Assembly (NCBI GenBank): GCA_937923375.1
Contig: CALAJG010000278.1
Coordinates: 1-32,365, forward strand
Origin: an uncultured Leucothrix sp.
Lineage (GTDB): Bacteria > Pseudomonadota > Gammaproteobacteria > Thiotrichales > Thiotrichaceae
Direction: 5' to 3'
Length of the DNA stretch: 32,365 nt
Part shown: positions 1 through 7,549 of the stretch, one piece after another
Layout: every line of letters starts with the position of its first letter
Position numbering within the stretch: the first letter of the stretch is position 1
Translations under genes and position numbers: made by a program
Notes under the pieces: model-generated
Seen by the model: only the letters and a program-made list of their open reading frames with translations
The model's database searches: none
What the model was told of the DNA's origin: nothing

Positions 1-606
1 GGTACTCCCCCAAATGCGGACAAAAACTGGATTGAGTCAAAATCGCCTGAGCAGCCAAGTACGACCCATTTCAGCATAGTTGACAAAGAGGGCAATGGCT
101 TTTCAATGACGTCCAGTATTGAAATGGCGTTTGGCTCAACGGTAATGGTGCGCGGTTTTCTCCTTAATAATCAATTAACCGATTTCTCATTCAGCGAAGA
201 GAGAGATGGCGAACTCATTGCGAACCGCGTACAGCCAGGAAAACGCCCGCGCAGCTCAATGTCACCCTTCATGGTGTTTGATAAGGATGACAATTTGACC
301 ATGGTGATCGGCTCCCCGGGCGGTAGCCGGATTATCAACTATGTAGCCAAAACTATGCTCGGTGTGATGGAGTGGGATATGGATATCCAACAAGCCATTA
401 GTATGCCGCACTTCGTGAATCGTAATGGCGCAACTGATCTTGAAAAAGGCACAGAAATAGCCGGAATCAAGGGAGATCTTGAAGCATTGGGCCATAAGGT
501 AAATGTGCGGGACCTTAACTCTGGTCTTCATGGCATCACGATCAGTGCCGATGGTTTAGAGGGCGGCGCTGACCCACGAAGAGTTGGACGTGCCTTAGGA
601 AAGTAA
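1..606 (+). CDS. gamma-glutamyltransferase, C-terminal part (5' truncated by window edge)
   Basis: Frame 1 is open from base 1 (GTPPNADKNWIESKSPEQPSTTHFSIVDKEGNGFSMTSSIE...), upstream of the listed ORF start; GGT-type STTHFSIVDKEGN..SMTSSIE, GSPGGSRI and C-terminal GGADPRR motifs. Confidence 0.9.
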   Translation, partial: GTPPNADKNWIESKSPEQPSTTHFSIVDKEGNGFSMTSSIEMAFGSTVMVRGFLLNNQLTDFSFSEERDGELIANRVQPGKRPRSSMSPFMVFDKDDNLTMVIGSPGGSRIINYVAKTMLGVMEWDMDIQQAISMPHFVNRNGATDLEKGTEIAGIKGDLEALGHKVNVRDLNSGLHGITISADGLEGGADPRRVGRALGK

Positions 607-620
607 CGCTAAGTAAAACT

Positions 621-658
621 CCGGCAACCATGCTTTAAGCTAGGGGCATGGTTGCCGG
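621..658. repeat. inverted repeat, 13-bp perfect stem CCGGCAACCATGC / GCATGGTTGCCGG, 12-nt loop
   Basis: Read directly; no T-tract follows on either strand, located 15 nt after the GGT stop. Confidence 0.85.
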
Positions 659-664
659 ACAAGG

Positions 665-691
665 GTTGATTTAACTAGGACTTAAATCAAC
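665..691. repeat. inverted repeat, 10-bp perfect stem GTTGATTTAA / TTAAATCAAC, 7-nt loop
   Basis: Read directly; immediately follows the 621-658 hairpin. Confidence 0.8.
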
Positions 692-834
692 TAAGGGGAG
701 TAATCAGAGTTTCCCACTGATTATCAGGTAAACGAACTTATTTGAAATTGGTTGACAAGAACAATCATTTTTTTAGGTAAAAGTTGATCTAATTCTTGAA
801 CCTGATGTACATCTTCATGAGGAAATATCATCCG

Positions 835-1575
835 CTAAACGTTGCGGAAAAAACTTTCACAATCCTTAACTAGAGCAAGACTTGCAGCCCGCAGAATCAA
901 TTGACCATGCTCAGGTTTGGCTAGTGCCGAATGCGACCCTACTCTGCCGTCCGGAAACTGCGCTCGATGCTTGTCTGGTGGGCCATGTTTATCTCCCGAA
1001 TGATTGCGAATATACTGAGCTGTTAACTTTTCCGGAGGCTTAATTGCGGAACCTGCCTCAATGATACGATGTGTCGCTTGAGTAATCGCAACTTCTGACG
1101 GGGTGGCGTGCATGCCCTCCCATTCTCCATAAAACTGCTGGCGTAAGCTATTCACTTCTTCAAAATCCCACCAGCTTTTGAGTCTGAACTGCGCGCTTGG
1201 AAAACGCTTAATGCACCGTTTCAGTGGATCGAGATTAGCCCCGTGACCATTCAGAAAATAGAGGTATTCAAAACCTTGCGCTGTTAGCTGCTGGATAATT
1301 TCATCCAGCATCTTTTCAAAGCATTCAACAGAGAGTGAAATGGTACCTGGAAAATGGGTGTTAAATGGTGCAGGTGTGTAAGCTAGGGTTGGAGCGACTA
1401 AAATTGAGCCTATCTCACCCGCCAAAGTGGCAATGGATTCTGCACATAAGGCGTCGGTTCCGATCAACCCCATGGGGCCATGCTGCTCTGTCGATCCGGT
1501 AGGAATAATGATGCAAGTAGATTCGTTAGTTAGATACTGCTCAACCTCCAACCATGTTGATTGATCGAGTCTCAT
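835..1575 (-). CDS. creatininase-family amidohydrolase
   Basis: MRLDQSTWLEVEQYL...IIPTGSTEQHGPMGLIGTDA (metal-site E/H/D pattern), FLNGHGANLDPLK and HATPSEVA motifs. Start trimmed to 1575, giving a 4-nt ATGA overlap with the upstream GST. Confidence 0.85.
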   Translation of the reverse strand: MRLDQSTWLEVEQYLTNESTCIIIPTGSTEQHGPMGLIGTDALCAESIATLAGEIGSILVAPTLAYTPAPFNTHFPGTISLSVECFEKMLDEIIQQLTAQGFEYLYFLNGHGANLDPLKRCIKRFPSAQFRLKSWWDFEEVNSLRQQFYGEWEGMHATPSEVAITQATHRIIEAGSAIKPPEKLTAQYIRNHSGDKHGPPDKHRAQFPDGRVGSHSALAKPEHGQLILRAASLALVKDCESFFRNV

Positions 1576-2237
1576 GAATCTGCCGACTGAATTGCCGAGG
1601 CTAGCCACGCATCCAGCTTTGGTTTGTAATCGGCTAACTCGCGATTTACTGCAGTAAAACCCTGAATATGCTTTTGATATTCCAAAACCCTCTGGGGCCA
1701 ATCCAAATCAAATGCCATTAATTGGCTCAGTCCTTTAATCCAGAGAAAACTAATCGCAAAACCACAGTCCCCCAAGGTCAATTGATCCTGGAATGGAGTA
1801 CCTTCTGTGCCTAGCAACAAGACAAGGTCTTTAAACCGCATAGCGAGTTTTTGCACCTGTCCAGAGACGATTTCATTATCTCGCTTATCAGGGGCAATAT
1901 GGGCAAATAAGGTTCTCAGTTCAGGCTCCAGACGAGTGTCATGAAACCGCGATAATTCTCTGGTTTTTGCTCTAGCCGCTAAACCATCTGGCAGTAATGG
2001 GCATTCCGGGTATTTTTCGTTTAAGTATTCAGCGATGGCTTCTGAGTCTGACAATAACAAGTCTTCATCAATAAGCGCTGGCAGATTACCGGATGGAACT
2101 ATAGTGGCGTATTCTTCGGATCCATAACCACCCGGCGGTGGAAACTCCTGCCAATCCAACTGTTTATGACGCAGCACAATACGAAGTTTAGCGCAGTAAA
2201 GACTAATAGGAATGGCATAGACGGTTAGTTTACTCAT
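1572..2237 (-). CDS. glutathione S-transferase family protein
   Basis: Thioredoxin-fold N-terminus (YAIPISLYCAKLRIVLRHKQLDWQEF...GNLPALIDEDLLLSDSEAIAEYLNEKYP), typical GST length. Confidence 0.85.
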   Translation of the reverse strand: MSKLTVYAIPISLYCAKLRIVLRHKQLDWQEFPPPGGYGSEEYATIVPSGNLPALIDEDLLLSDSEAIAEYLNEKYPECPLLPDGLAARAKTRELSRFHDTRLEPELRTLFAHIAPDKRDNEIVSGQVQKLAMRFKDLVLLLGTEGTPFQDQLTLGDCGFAISFLWIKGLSQLMAFDLDWPQRVLEYQKHIQGFTAVNRELADYKPKLDAWLASAIQSADS

Positions 2238-2286
2238 AGTAGTTATTTCTGAGTTGCTTCAGCATGGTGATACTGCAGATACAAAA

Positions 2287-2318
2287 AACCACTTCACAAT
2301 AAGTATCATGAAGTGGTT
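2287..2318 (-). terminator. Rho-independent terminator of the substrate-binding protein gene
   Basis: Stem AACCACTTCA/TGAAGTGGTT; on the minus strand it is followed by a T-run (GGTTTTTTG). Confidence 0.75.
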
Positions 2319-2342
2319 GTATCTAAAAAGATGTGGTGAATG

Positions 2343-3125
2343 TCAGTTCTGTAACTTCCACTTCTGACCAAGACCATCAAAGAAACCTTGCTCAGCCTTT
2401 AGTGAAATCCAGGTATTCACGTAGTTGATCCAAACCTGATCGGCTTGAGGCATTAACATCGCGATAGGGGTTGGCGACTTAGCTGCAGACACCGGAACTA
2501 CCATTAGCTGAGAGTACTTCTCTACTAATTTATAGGCTTCTACATTGGATGTGATATGAGCATCCGCGCGACCCGCCAACACTTCTTGGAAATCACGGGC
2601 TGGCGACTCAACAATCTGGTGTTTTGCATCAGGGAAATACTGTTTAACTTGCTTTTCCTGAGTGGTTCCCAGCGTCGCCGCCACAGTCACATCCGCTTTA
2701 TTCAGATCATCCCAATCTTTAAATTTATCGGCGTTTTTTGCCAGTGTTAATGGGACGGTGGCAAGAGAGAAATAGCTGTTGGAGTAACCCGCTGCTTTAG
2801 CCCGTGCCGGAGAAACTGAAGCAGAACCTGTAATATGATATTTTCCCGCCGTAACACCGCTTACCAATGTTTTCCAATCTGTCGGTACAAACTCAACTTC
2901 AACGCCTAAGTCTTTTGCCAGCTCAGTCATGACATCGATATCGTAGCCCGTGTAGCTATTGGTTGCGACGTCTTTCATGGTCATTGGATTCCAATCACCC
3001 GTGGTTCCAACTTTCAACTTGCCACCACTTAAAATTTCCTGCAATGCAGAAGCTGCATGTGCTTGTCCAAAAATAACAAAAGCCATTAAAGCCATGATTG
3101 ACAATAGTTTAATACGTCCTAACAT
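2343..3125 (-). CDS. amino-acid ABC transporter periplasmic substrate-binding protein
   Basis: Signal peptide (MLGRIKLLSIMALMAFVIFGQAHA) plus SBP family 3 features: GTTGDWNPMTM..., YTGYDIDVMTELAKDLGVEVEFV, ATLGTTQEK. Confidence 0.9.
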   Translation of the reverse strand: MLGRIKLLSIMALMAFVIFGQAHAASALQEILSGGKLKVGTTGDWNPMTMKDVATNSYTGYDIDVMTELAKDLGVEVEFVPTDWKTLVSGVTAGKYHITGSASVSPARAKAAGYSNSYFSLATVPLTLAKNADKFKDWDDLNKADVTVAATLGTTQEKQVKQYFPDAKHQIVESPARDFQEVLAGRADAHITSNVEAYKLVEKYSQLMVVPVSAAKSPTPIAMLMPQADQVWINYVNTWISLKAEQGFFDGLGQKWKLQN

Positions 3126-3251
3126 TAGATTTTTCCTCGGTTTGGGGTGTTCACTATGCGATAGAATTTAGCGTCTGGAATCATTGCATGAAACCTGCTA
3201 GATTGCAAAACGGGTGAGCCGTTCATCCTTTGTAAACCCTGAGGAGTTTCT

Positions 3252-4004
3252 ATGCCGGTTGACCCACAATCACCCCTGATCAGTATTAGGGATGTCTCGA
3301 AATTTTTCGATGATTTTCAGGCATTAAAAGATGTTGATCTTGAGGTAAAGCCTGGCGAAAAAGTGGTCGTTTGCGGGCCATCAGGTTCAGGGAAATCCAC
3401 CTTGATTCGCTGCATTAATCAGCTGGAAAAGCATGAAAAAGGCTCTATCATAGTTGATGGTATCGAGCTAACTAGCAGCAAGGCCAGTTTGAATGCGATA
3501 CGCTCTAAAGTGGGCATGGTGTTCCAGCAATTTAATTTATTCCCTCACCTCACTGTTATGGATAATTTGACGCTTGGTCCGATCCGTAGCAAAGGCTTAT
3601 CGAAGCAACAGGCGGATGACATGGCGATGAAGTATTTGGAGCGAGTGCGCATTCCAGAGCAGGCCAATAAGTATCCGCGACAGCTTTCAGGAGGACAGCA
3701 GCAGCGCGTCGCGATTGCCCGCTCGCTGTGTATGGAGCCCGAAATTATGCTGTTTGACGAGCCAACCTCTGCCCTCGACCCTGAAATGATAAATGAAGTA
3801 TTAGAGGTAATGACCGAGCTGGCTGAAAGCGGCATGACGATGATATGCGTTACCCATGAAATGGGGTTTGCGCGTAAGGTGGCCGATAAAATGGTGTTTA
3901 TGGATCATGGCGAAATTGTCGAGATGTCAGAGCCGGGAAAGTTCTTCACCGAACCCGACAGTCAGCGTTGTCAGGATTTCTTACAACAAATTCTGCACCA
4001 CTAA
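3252..4004 (+). CDS. polar amino-acid ABC transporter ATP-binding protein
   Basis: Walker A GPSGSGKST, Q-loop FQQFNLFPHLTVMDN, signature LSGGQQQRVAIARSL, Walker B IMLFDEPTSALDPE, H-loop VTHEM. Confidence 0.97.
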   Translation: MPVDPQSPLISIRDVSKFFDDFQALKDVDLEVKPGEKVVVCGPSGSGKSTLIRCINQLEKHEKGSIIVDGIELTSSKASLNAIRSKVGMVFQQFNLFPHLTVMDNLTLGPIRSKGLSKQQADDMAMKYLERVRIPEQANKYPRQLSGGQQQRVAIARSLCMEPEIMLFDEPTSALDPEMINEVLEVMTELAESGMTMICVTHEMGFARKVADKMVFMDHGEIVEMSEPGKFFTEPDSQRCQDFLQQILHH

Positions 4005-4014
4005 AGAGGTTACC

Positions 4015-4749
4015 ATGAAGCTATTTTTATTGATGATGACGGCTTTGCTGCTAGGCGGCTGCTCTGGGGACTGGGGCTGGTATGTTGTCAATCCGGCCAC
4101 CAAGTCAGGCATGAACAACCTGAGCTTTCTATTGTCGGGTTTGTACTACACTATCTTGTTATCGGTTACCGCCATTATCATATCAGTCGTTGTAGGACTG
4201 TTGGTTGCCTTACCCGGCTTATCCAAAAATCCGTTCCTTCGGGGCATCAATCGTGTTTATGTAGAAATCGTTCGCGCCGTGCCAATACTGGTTATGATTC
4301 TTTGGGTTTATTATGGTTTACCCCAGGTCGCCGACATCTCCATCACTGTTTTCTGGGCGGGTGTTATTGCCTTAGCCTTATCCGACAGTGCTTTTGAAGC
4401 AGAAATTTTTCGCGCCGGCATTCAATCGATCGACAAAGGCCAGTACGAAGCCTCGCATTCGATTTCGCTTTCTTACACCGACACCATGCGCTTTGTGATT
4501 TTGCCGCAGGCCATCAAACGAATTTTACCTGCACTAGGCAACCAGCTGGTTTACATGCTGAAAATGTCGTCACTGGTGTCGGTTATCGGCATGCAGGAGT
4601 TGACTCGTAAAGCCAATGAACTGGTCGTTACCGAATACCGACCGCTAGAGATTTACACCATTTTAGTGTTGGAATACCTAGTATTGATTCTGATCGTGTC
4701 TGCCGGTGTTCGCTGGCTCGAGCGCAGAATGAACGCAGACGAAAAATAA
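4015..4749 (+). CDS. polar amino-acid ABC transporter permease with lipobox-like N-terminus
   Basis: ATG at 4015 after AAAGAGGTTACC; MKLFLLMMTALLLGGC..., multiple TM helices, EAA-type region (ALSDSAFEAEIFRAGIQSIDKGQYEASHSISLS). Confidence 0.9.
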   Translation: MKLFLLMMTALLLGGCSGDWGWYVVNPATKSGMNNLSFLLSGLYYTILLSVTAIIISVVVGLLVALPGLSKNPFLRGINRVYVEIVRAVPILVMILWVYYGLPQVADISITVFWAGVIALALSDSAFEAEIFRAGIQSIDKGQYEASHSISLSYTDTMRFVILPQAIKRILPALGNQLVYMLKMSSLVSVIGMQELTRKANELVVTEYRPLEIYTILVLEYLVLILIVSAGVRWLERRMNADEK

Positions 4750-4763
4750 TTGAGGAGAACGCA

Positions 4764-5345
4764 ATGGCCGCTTGGATAAAAATGATTAGCGACGAGGATG
4801 CCAGTGAGGAACTGCTGGATGTTCTAAAACTGGCGCGTACGCCGCATGGTACGGTCGATAACGTGATGCGGGTGCATTCACTGCGACCAAACACCATGAA
4901 AGGTCATGTCGTTTTATACCGTGCAGCGTTGCATGATGATGCCAACACCATTCCAACCTGGTTTCAGGAAACCATTAGTTCGTATGTCTCGATCCTCAAT
5001 GAATGCCCTTACTCTCTAGCGAATCACTGGGCCAATGCGCGCCATCTGATTGGTGATGAGACTCGTGCAGATGCTATTGAAAAAGCGCTTCATGCCAAAA
5101 CACCCGCAGAGGTTTTTGAAGGCCCCGAACTCGCCCTACTTCAATACACTGAAAAATTAACACTGAGACCGGCTGAGATGAACAAGACTGATATCGATGC
5201 CTTAAAAGCTGAAGGCATTGATGATGGCGAAATCTTAGAAGCCAATCAGATCATTGGGTATTTCAATTATGTTAATCGCTGCCTCAATGGATTAGGCGTT
5301 ACTACCGACGGTGATATCGTTGGCTACTACGCTAAAACGGATTAA
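4764..5345 (+). CDS. AhpD-like / carboxymuconolactone decarboxylase-family (peroxidase-related) protein
   Basis: Family pattern ETISSYVSILNECPYSLANHW (E..C-x2-S-x3-H) and overall length; RBS gaggag upstream of ATG. Confidence 0.8.
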   Translation: MAAWIKMISDEDASEELLDVLKLARTPHGTVDNVMRVHSLRPNTMKGHVVLYRAALHDDANTIPTWFQETISSYVSILNECPYSLANHWANARHLIGDETRADAIEKALHAKTPAEVFEGPELALLQYTEKLTLRPAEMNKTDIDALKAEGIDDGEILEANQIIGYFNYVNRCLNGLGVTTDGDIVGYYAKTD

Positions 5346-5410
5346 ATAATGCCTTACGCAGAAGCCTGAATCATTTGATCCATCAGATATTCCAACTAAA
5401 AGGTATTCCC

Positions 5411-6760
5411 ATGACCTCTACTGCTAACATTCGTAAACTTGCCAACCAGCTCAATCAAAAAGAATTCAGCTGTGAACAGCTCATTACAGAACGGTTGGCA
5501 ATCGCTAAACAAAGTAGTGGGGTGTTTGTATCGATCGATGAACAAGGCGCATTGGCTAGCGCCAGAGCTATTGACCAACAGCGTGACCTAGGTAGCTTGC
5601 CGCCACTGGCTGGTGTGCCTATCACATTGAAAGATTTATATGACGTCCAAGGCCAACAAACCTTAGCTGCATCGAAGGTGCTAGTCGACAAAGCACCTAG
5701 AGCCAATGAAGATGCTGAGGTGGTTGCTCATTTACGGCAGGCAGGAATGCTGTTTATTGGACGCACCAATATGAGCGAATTTGCGTTTAGCGGCATGGGC
5801 TTAAACCCACACTACCCTGCTTTATATTCAGTTTGGGACCCTGCCAATAAACGTCTACCCGGAGGTTCTTCCTCAGGGAGTGCGGTAAGCGTCGCAATGG
5901 GTATGGTTCCCGGTACATTAGGTTCAGATACTACAGGATCCTGCCGTATACCTGCTGCTTTCAACGGCATTGTTGGCATGAAGCCCAGTCGAGGAAAGCT
6001 GCCTCTAAAGGGCGTTTATCCGTTATCTCATAGCTGCGATGCGCCCGGTCCCCTTGCCGTTGATGTCGATAGTTGCTTTCTCTTATATCAACTAATGCAA
6101 GGCAAGCAGTATGGGCAGCTTCCAGAACTGAGTTCAGCAAAACCGGAAAAACTGAGGTTGCTGATTCCTGAAGGAATTGTCATGCAAGACCTCGATCCTG
6201 AAGTTGAGAAAGCATTTAACCAAGCCGTTGAACAGTTAGAAGGTGCCGGCATTACGGTTCTGCGACAGCCAACTGATGCCATTGAAAAAAGTATTGATAT
6301 GTTTTTCAATCGTAATACGGTTATTTATGAGGCTTGGCAATTACACAAAGAGCTAATGGTAAGCCACGGTAATGAATATGATCCTTATGTATATCAACGC
6401 GTGTTGAGTGGTAAAGAGGTTACAAAAGCTGACCAAGAGGCACGATATACAGAGAAGGCAGCCATCATTGAGGAGTTTAATCAGGCGATAAAGTCGCTTG
6501 GCGTGGATGCTTTGATCTACCCAACTGTAGCCTGTATTCCACCTAAAGTTAGCGAAACGAGTGATCCTGATAATATCGGCAATGTCAATTTACGTTGTCT
6601 GCGCAATACCTCATCCGTTAACTATGTAGACGGCTGTGCGATCAGTCTCCCCTGCCATCAAACCAATGCAGCTCCAGTGGGATTGATGATAAGTAGTGTC
6701 AATGGTGATGATGAGCGCCTACTTGAGATTGCTGCTTGTATCGAAACAATCCTAACGTAG
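5411..6760 (+). CDS. amidase (amidase-signature family)
   Basis: Ser-cisSer-Lys triad motifs: TLKDLYDV, PGGSSSGSAVSVAMG, GSDTTGSCRIPAAFNGIVGMKPS. Start set to MTSTANIR at 5411 (RBS-like AAAGG upstream). Confidence 0.92.
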   Translation: MTSTANIRKLANQLNQKEFSCEQLITERLAIAKQSSGVFVSIDEQGALASARAIDQQRDLGSLPPLAGVPITLKDLYDVQGQQTLAASKVLVDKAPRANEDAEVVAHLRQAGMLFIGRTNMSEFAFSGMGLNPHYPALYSVWDPANKRLPGGSSSGSAVSVAMGMVPGTLGSDTTGSCRIPAAFNGIVGMKPSRGKLPLKGVYPLSHSCDAPGPLAVDVDSCFLLYQLMQGKQYGQLPELSSAKPEKLRLLIPEGIVMQDLDPEVEKAFNQAVEQLEGAGITVLRQPTDAIEKSIDMFFNRNTVIYEAWQLHKELMVSHGNEYDPYVYQRVLSGKEVTKADQEARYTEKAAIIEEFNQAIKSLGVDALIYPTVACIPPKVSETSDPDNIGNVNLRCLRNTSSVNYVDGCAISLPCHQTNAAPVGLMISSVNGDDERLLEIAACIETILT

Positions 6761-6871
6761 GCGTATGCCACGCAAGATTGAATTTTTTTCTGTATAGACA
6801 CCCACTAGCGCTGATTATTTTGACCAAAATTGCTACAATAGCTGTAGTTTTTTTAAGACAACAGGGAAGTA

Positions 6872-6907
6872 ATGATTCGTTCTAAGTTAATTCGTCACTA
6901 CGCTTGA
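6872..6907 (+). other. candidate 11-codon leader ORF MIRSKLIRHYA*
   Basis: ATG at 6872 preceded by AGGGA at 4-nt spacing; lies largely in the 5' arm of the hairpin 6878-6984. Confidence 0.35.
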
Positions 6908-6984
6908 GTCGCTCGAACTCAATAAAAATCATCATTTCAACCGAACGACTCTGAAGCATTCTAGTAGTTAACGCGTTTAGAACG
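6878..6984 (+). repeat. long imperfect hairpin upstream of the EF-hand gene
   Basis: Nested pairings: CGTTCTAA(6878-6885)/TTAGAACG(6977-6984), GTTAA(6886-6890)/TTAAC(6968-6972), ACTA(6897-6900)/TAGT(6962-6965), GCTT(6902-6905)/AAGC(6954-6957), GAGTCGCTCG(6906-6915)/CGAACGACTC(6942-6951, one mismatch). Confidence 0.65.
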
Positions 6985-7020
6985 TCCCCTCGTCATCAAT
7001 CTATACACAGGATTATATTA

Positions 7021-7437
7021 ATGAATTCAAAGCAGTTACTCATAATCAGCAGTTTCTTCATCCCTACAACACTTAGCCTATCACTCTTTGCGGCAACCTT
7101 TACCGGCCCGACACCTGTCGATACTGATGGTGATGGCATAATTAGCTCCGAAGAAGTTCAATCCGCTTTCACCGAGTACTATGCCTCGCTAGTCACGACT
7201 TATGATGTAGATGGCGATGGCCGGCTTTCAGATACTGAAAAAGCAACGCTAAGAGCAGACCGTCAAGCCGAAACGCTGGCGGTCTATGATGCTGATGGCA
7301 ATGGCGAGCTGTCAGCAGATGAGCAACAGGCAATGCGTGAGGCGCGCCAACAAGCTCTCAGGGTCGCTTTTGACACAGACAGCGATGGCGAGCTTTCGAA
7401 TGATGAAACTACCATCAAAGATGAAGCACTACAGTGA
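7021..7437 (+). CDS. secreted EF-hand calcium-binding protein
   Basis: Signal peptide followed by four EF-hand-like loops: DTDGDGIISSEE, DVDGDGRLSDTE, DADGNGELSADE, DTDSDGELSNDE. Confidence 0.85.
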   Translation: MNSKQLLIISSFFIPTTLSLSLFAATFTGPTPVDTDGDGIISSEEVQSAFTEYYASLVTTYDVDGDGRLSDTEKATLRADRQAETLAVYDADGNGELSADEQQAMREARQQALRVAFDTDSDGELSNDETTIKDEALQ

Positions 7438-7549
7438 TTCGTCGGCGTGTCAGAAAAACTCATCACCACCTGCTGTGAGTGATATTATTCGTTCCTGACT
7501 TTGCTAAGCTACCCAGCTCACCAGATAACCTTAGGAACACAAGATAAAT

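Noticed and set aside
1576-1701. Extended start of the creatininase-family ORF
   Set aside because: Would overlap the GST gene by ~130 nt and adds non-homologous residues; the ATGA overlap at 1572-1575 is far more likely.
3856-4014. N-terminal extension of the permease ORF (MKWGLRVRWPIKWCLW...)
   Set aside because: Overlaps the ATPase gene out of frame; the ATG at 4015 with an AGAGGTT RBS and signal-like N-terminus is the better start.
6833-6854. CTACA/TGTAG followed by T7 as a terminator of the amidase gene, or alternatively a promoter (TTGACC-17-TGTAGT)
   Set aside because: Stem only 5 bp and AT-rich, and the promoter -10 is 4/6; the two readings conflict and neither is strong enough to annotate.
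6878-6984. Possible integron attC-like site (imperfect palindrome with TCTAAG...AATTCG and GCGTTTAGAAC ends)
   Set aside because: The ends do not match RYYYAAC/GTTRRRY, there is no cassette array or integrase, and flanking genes are chromosomal. Kept instead as a structured leader.
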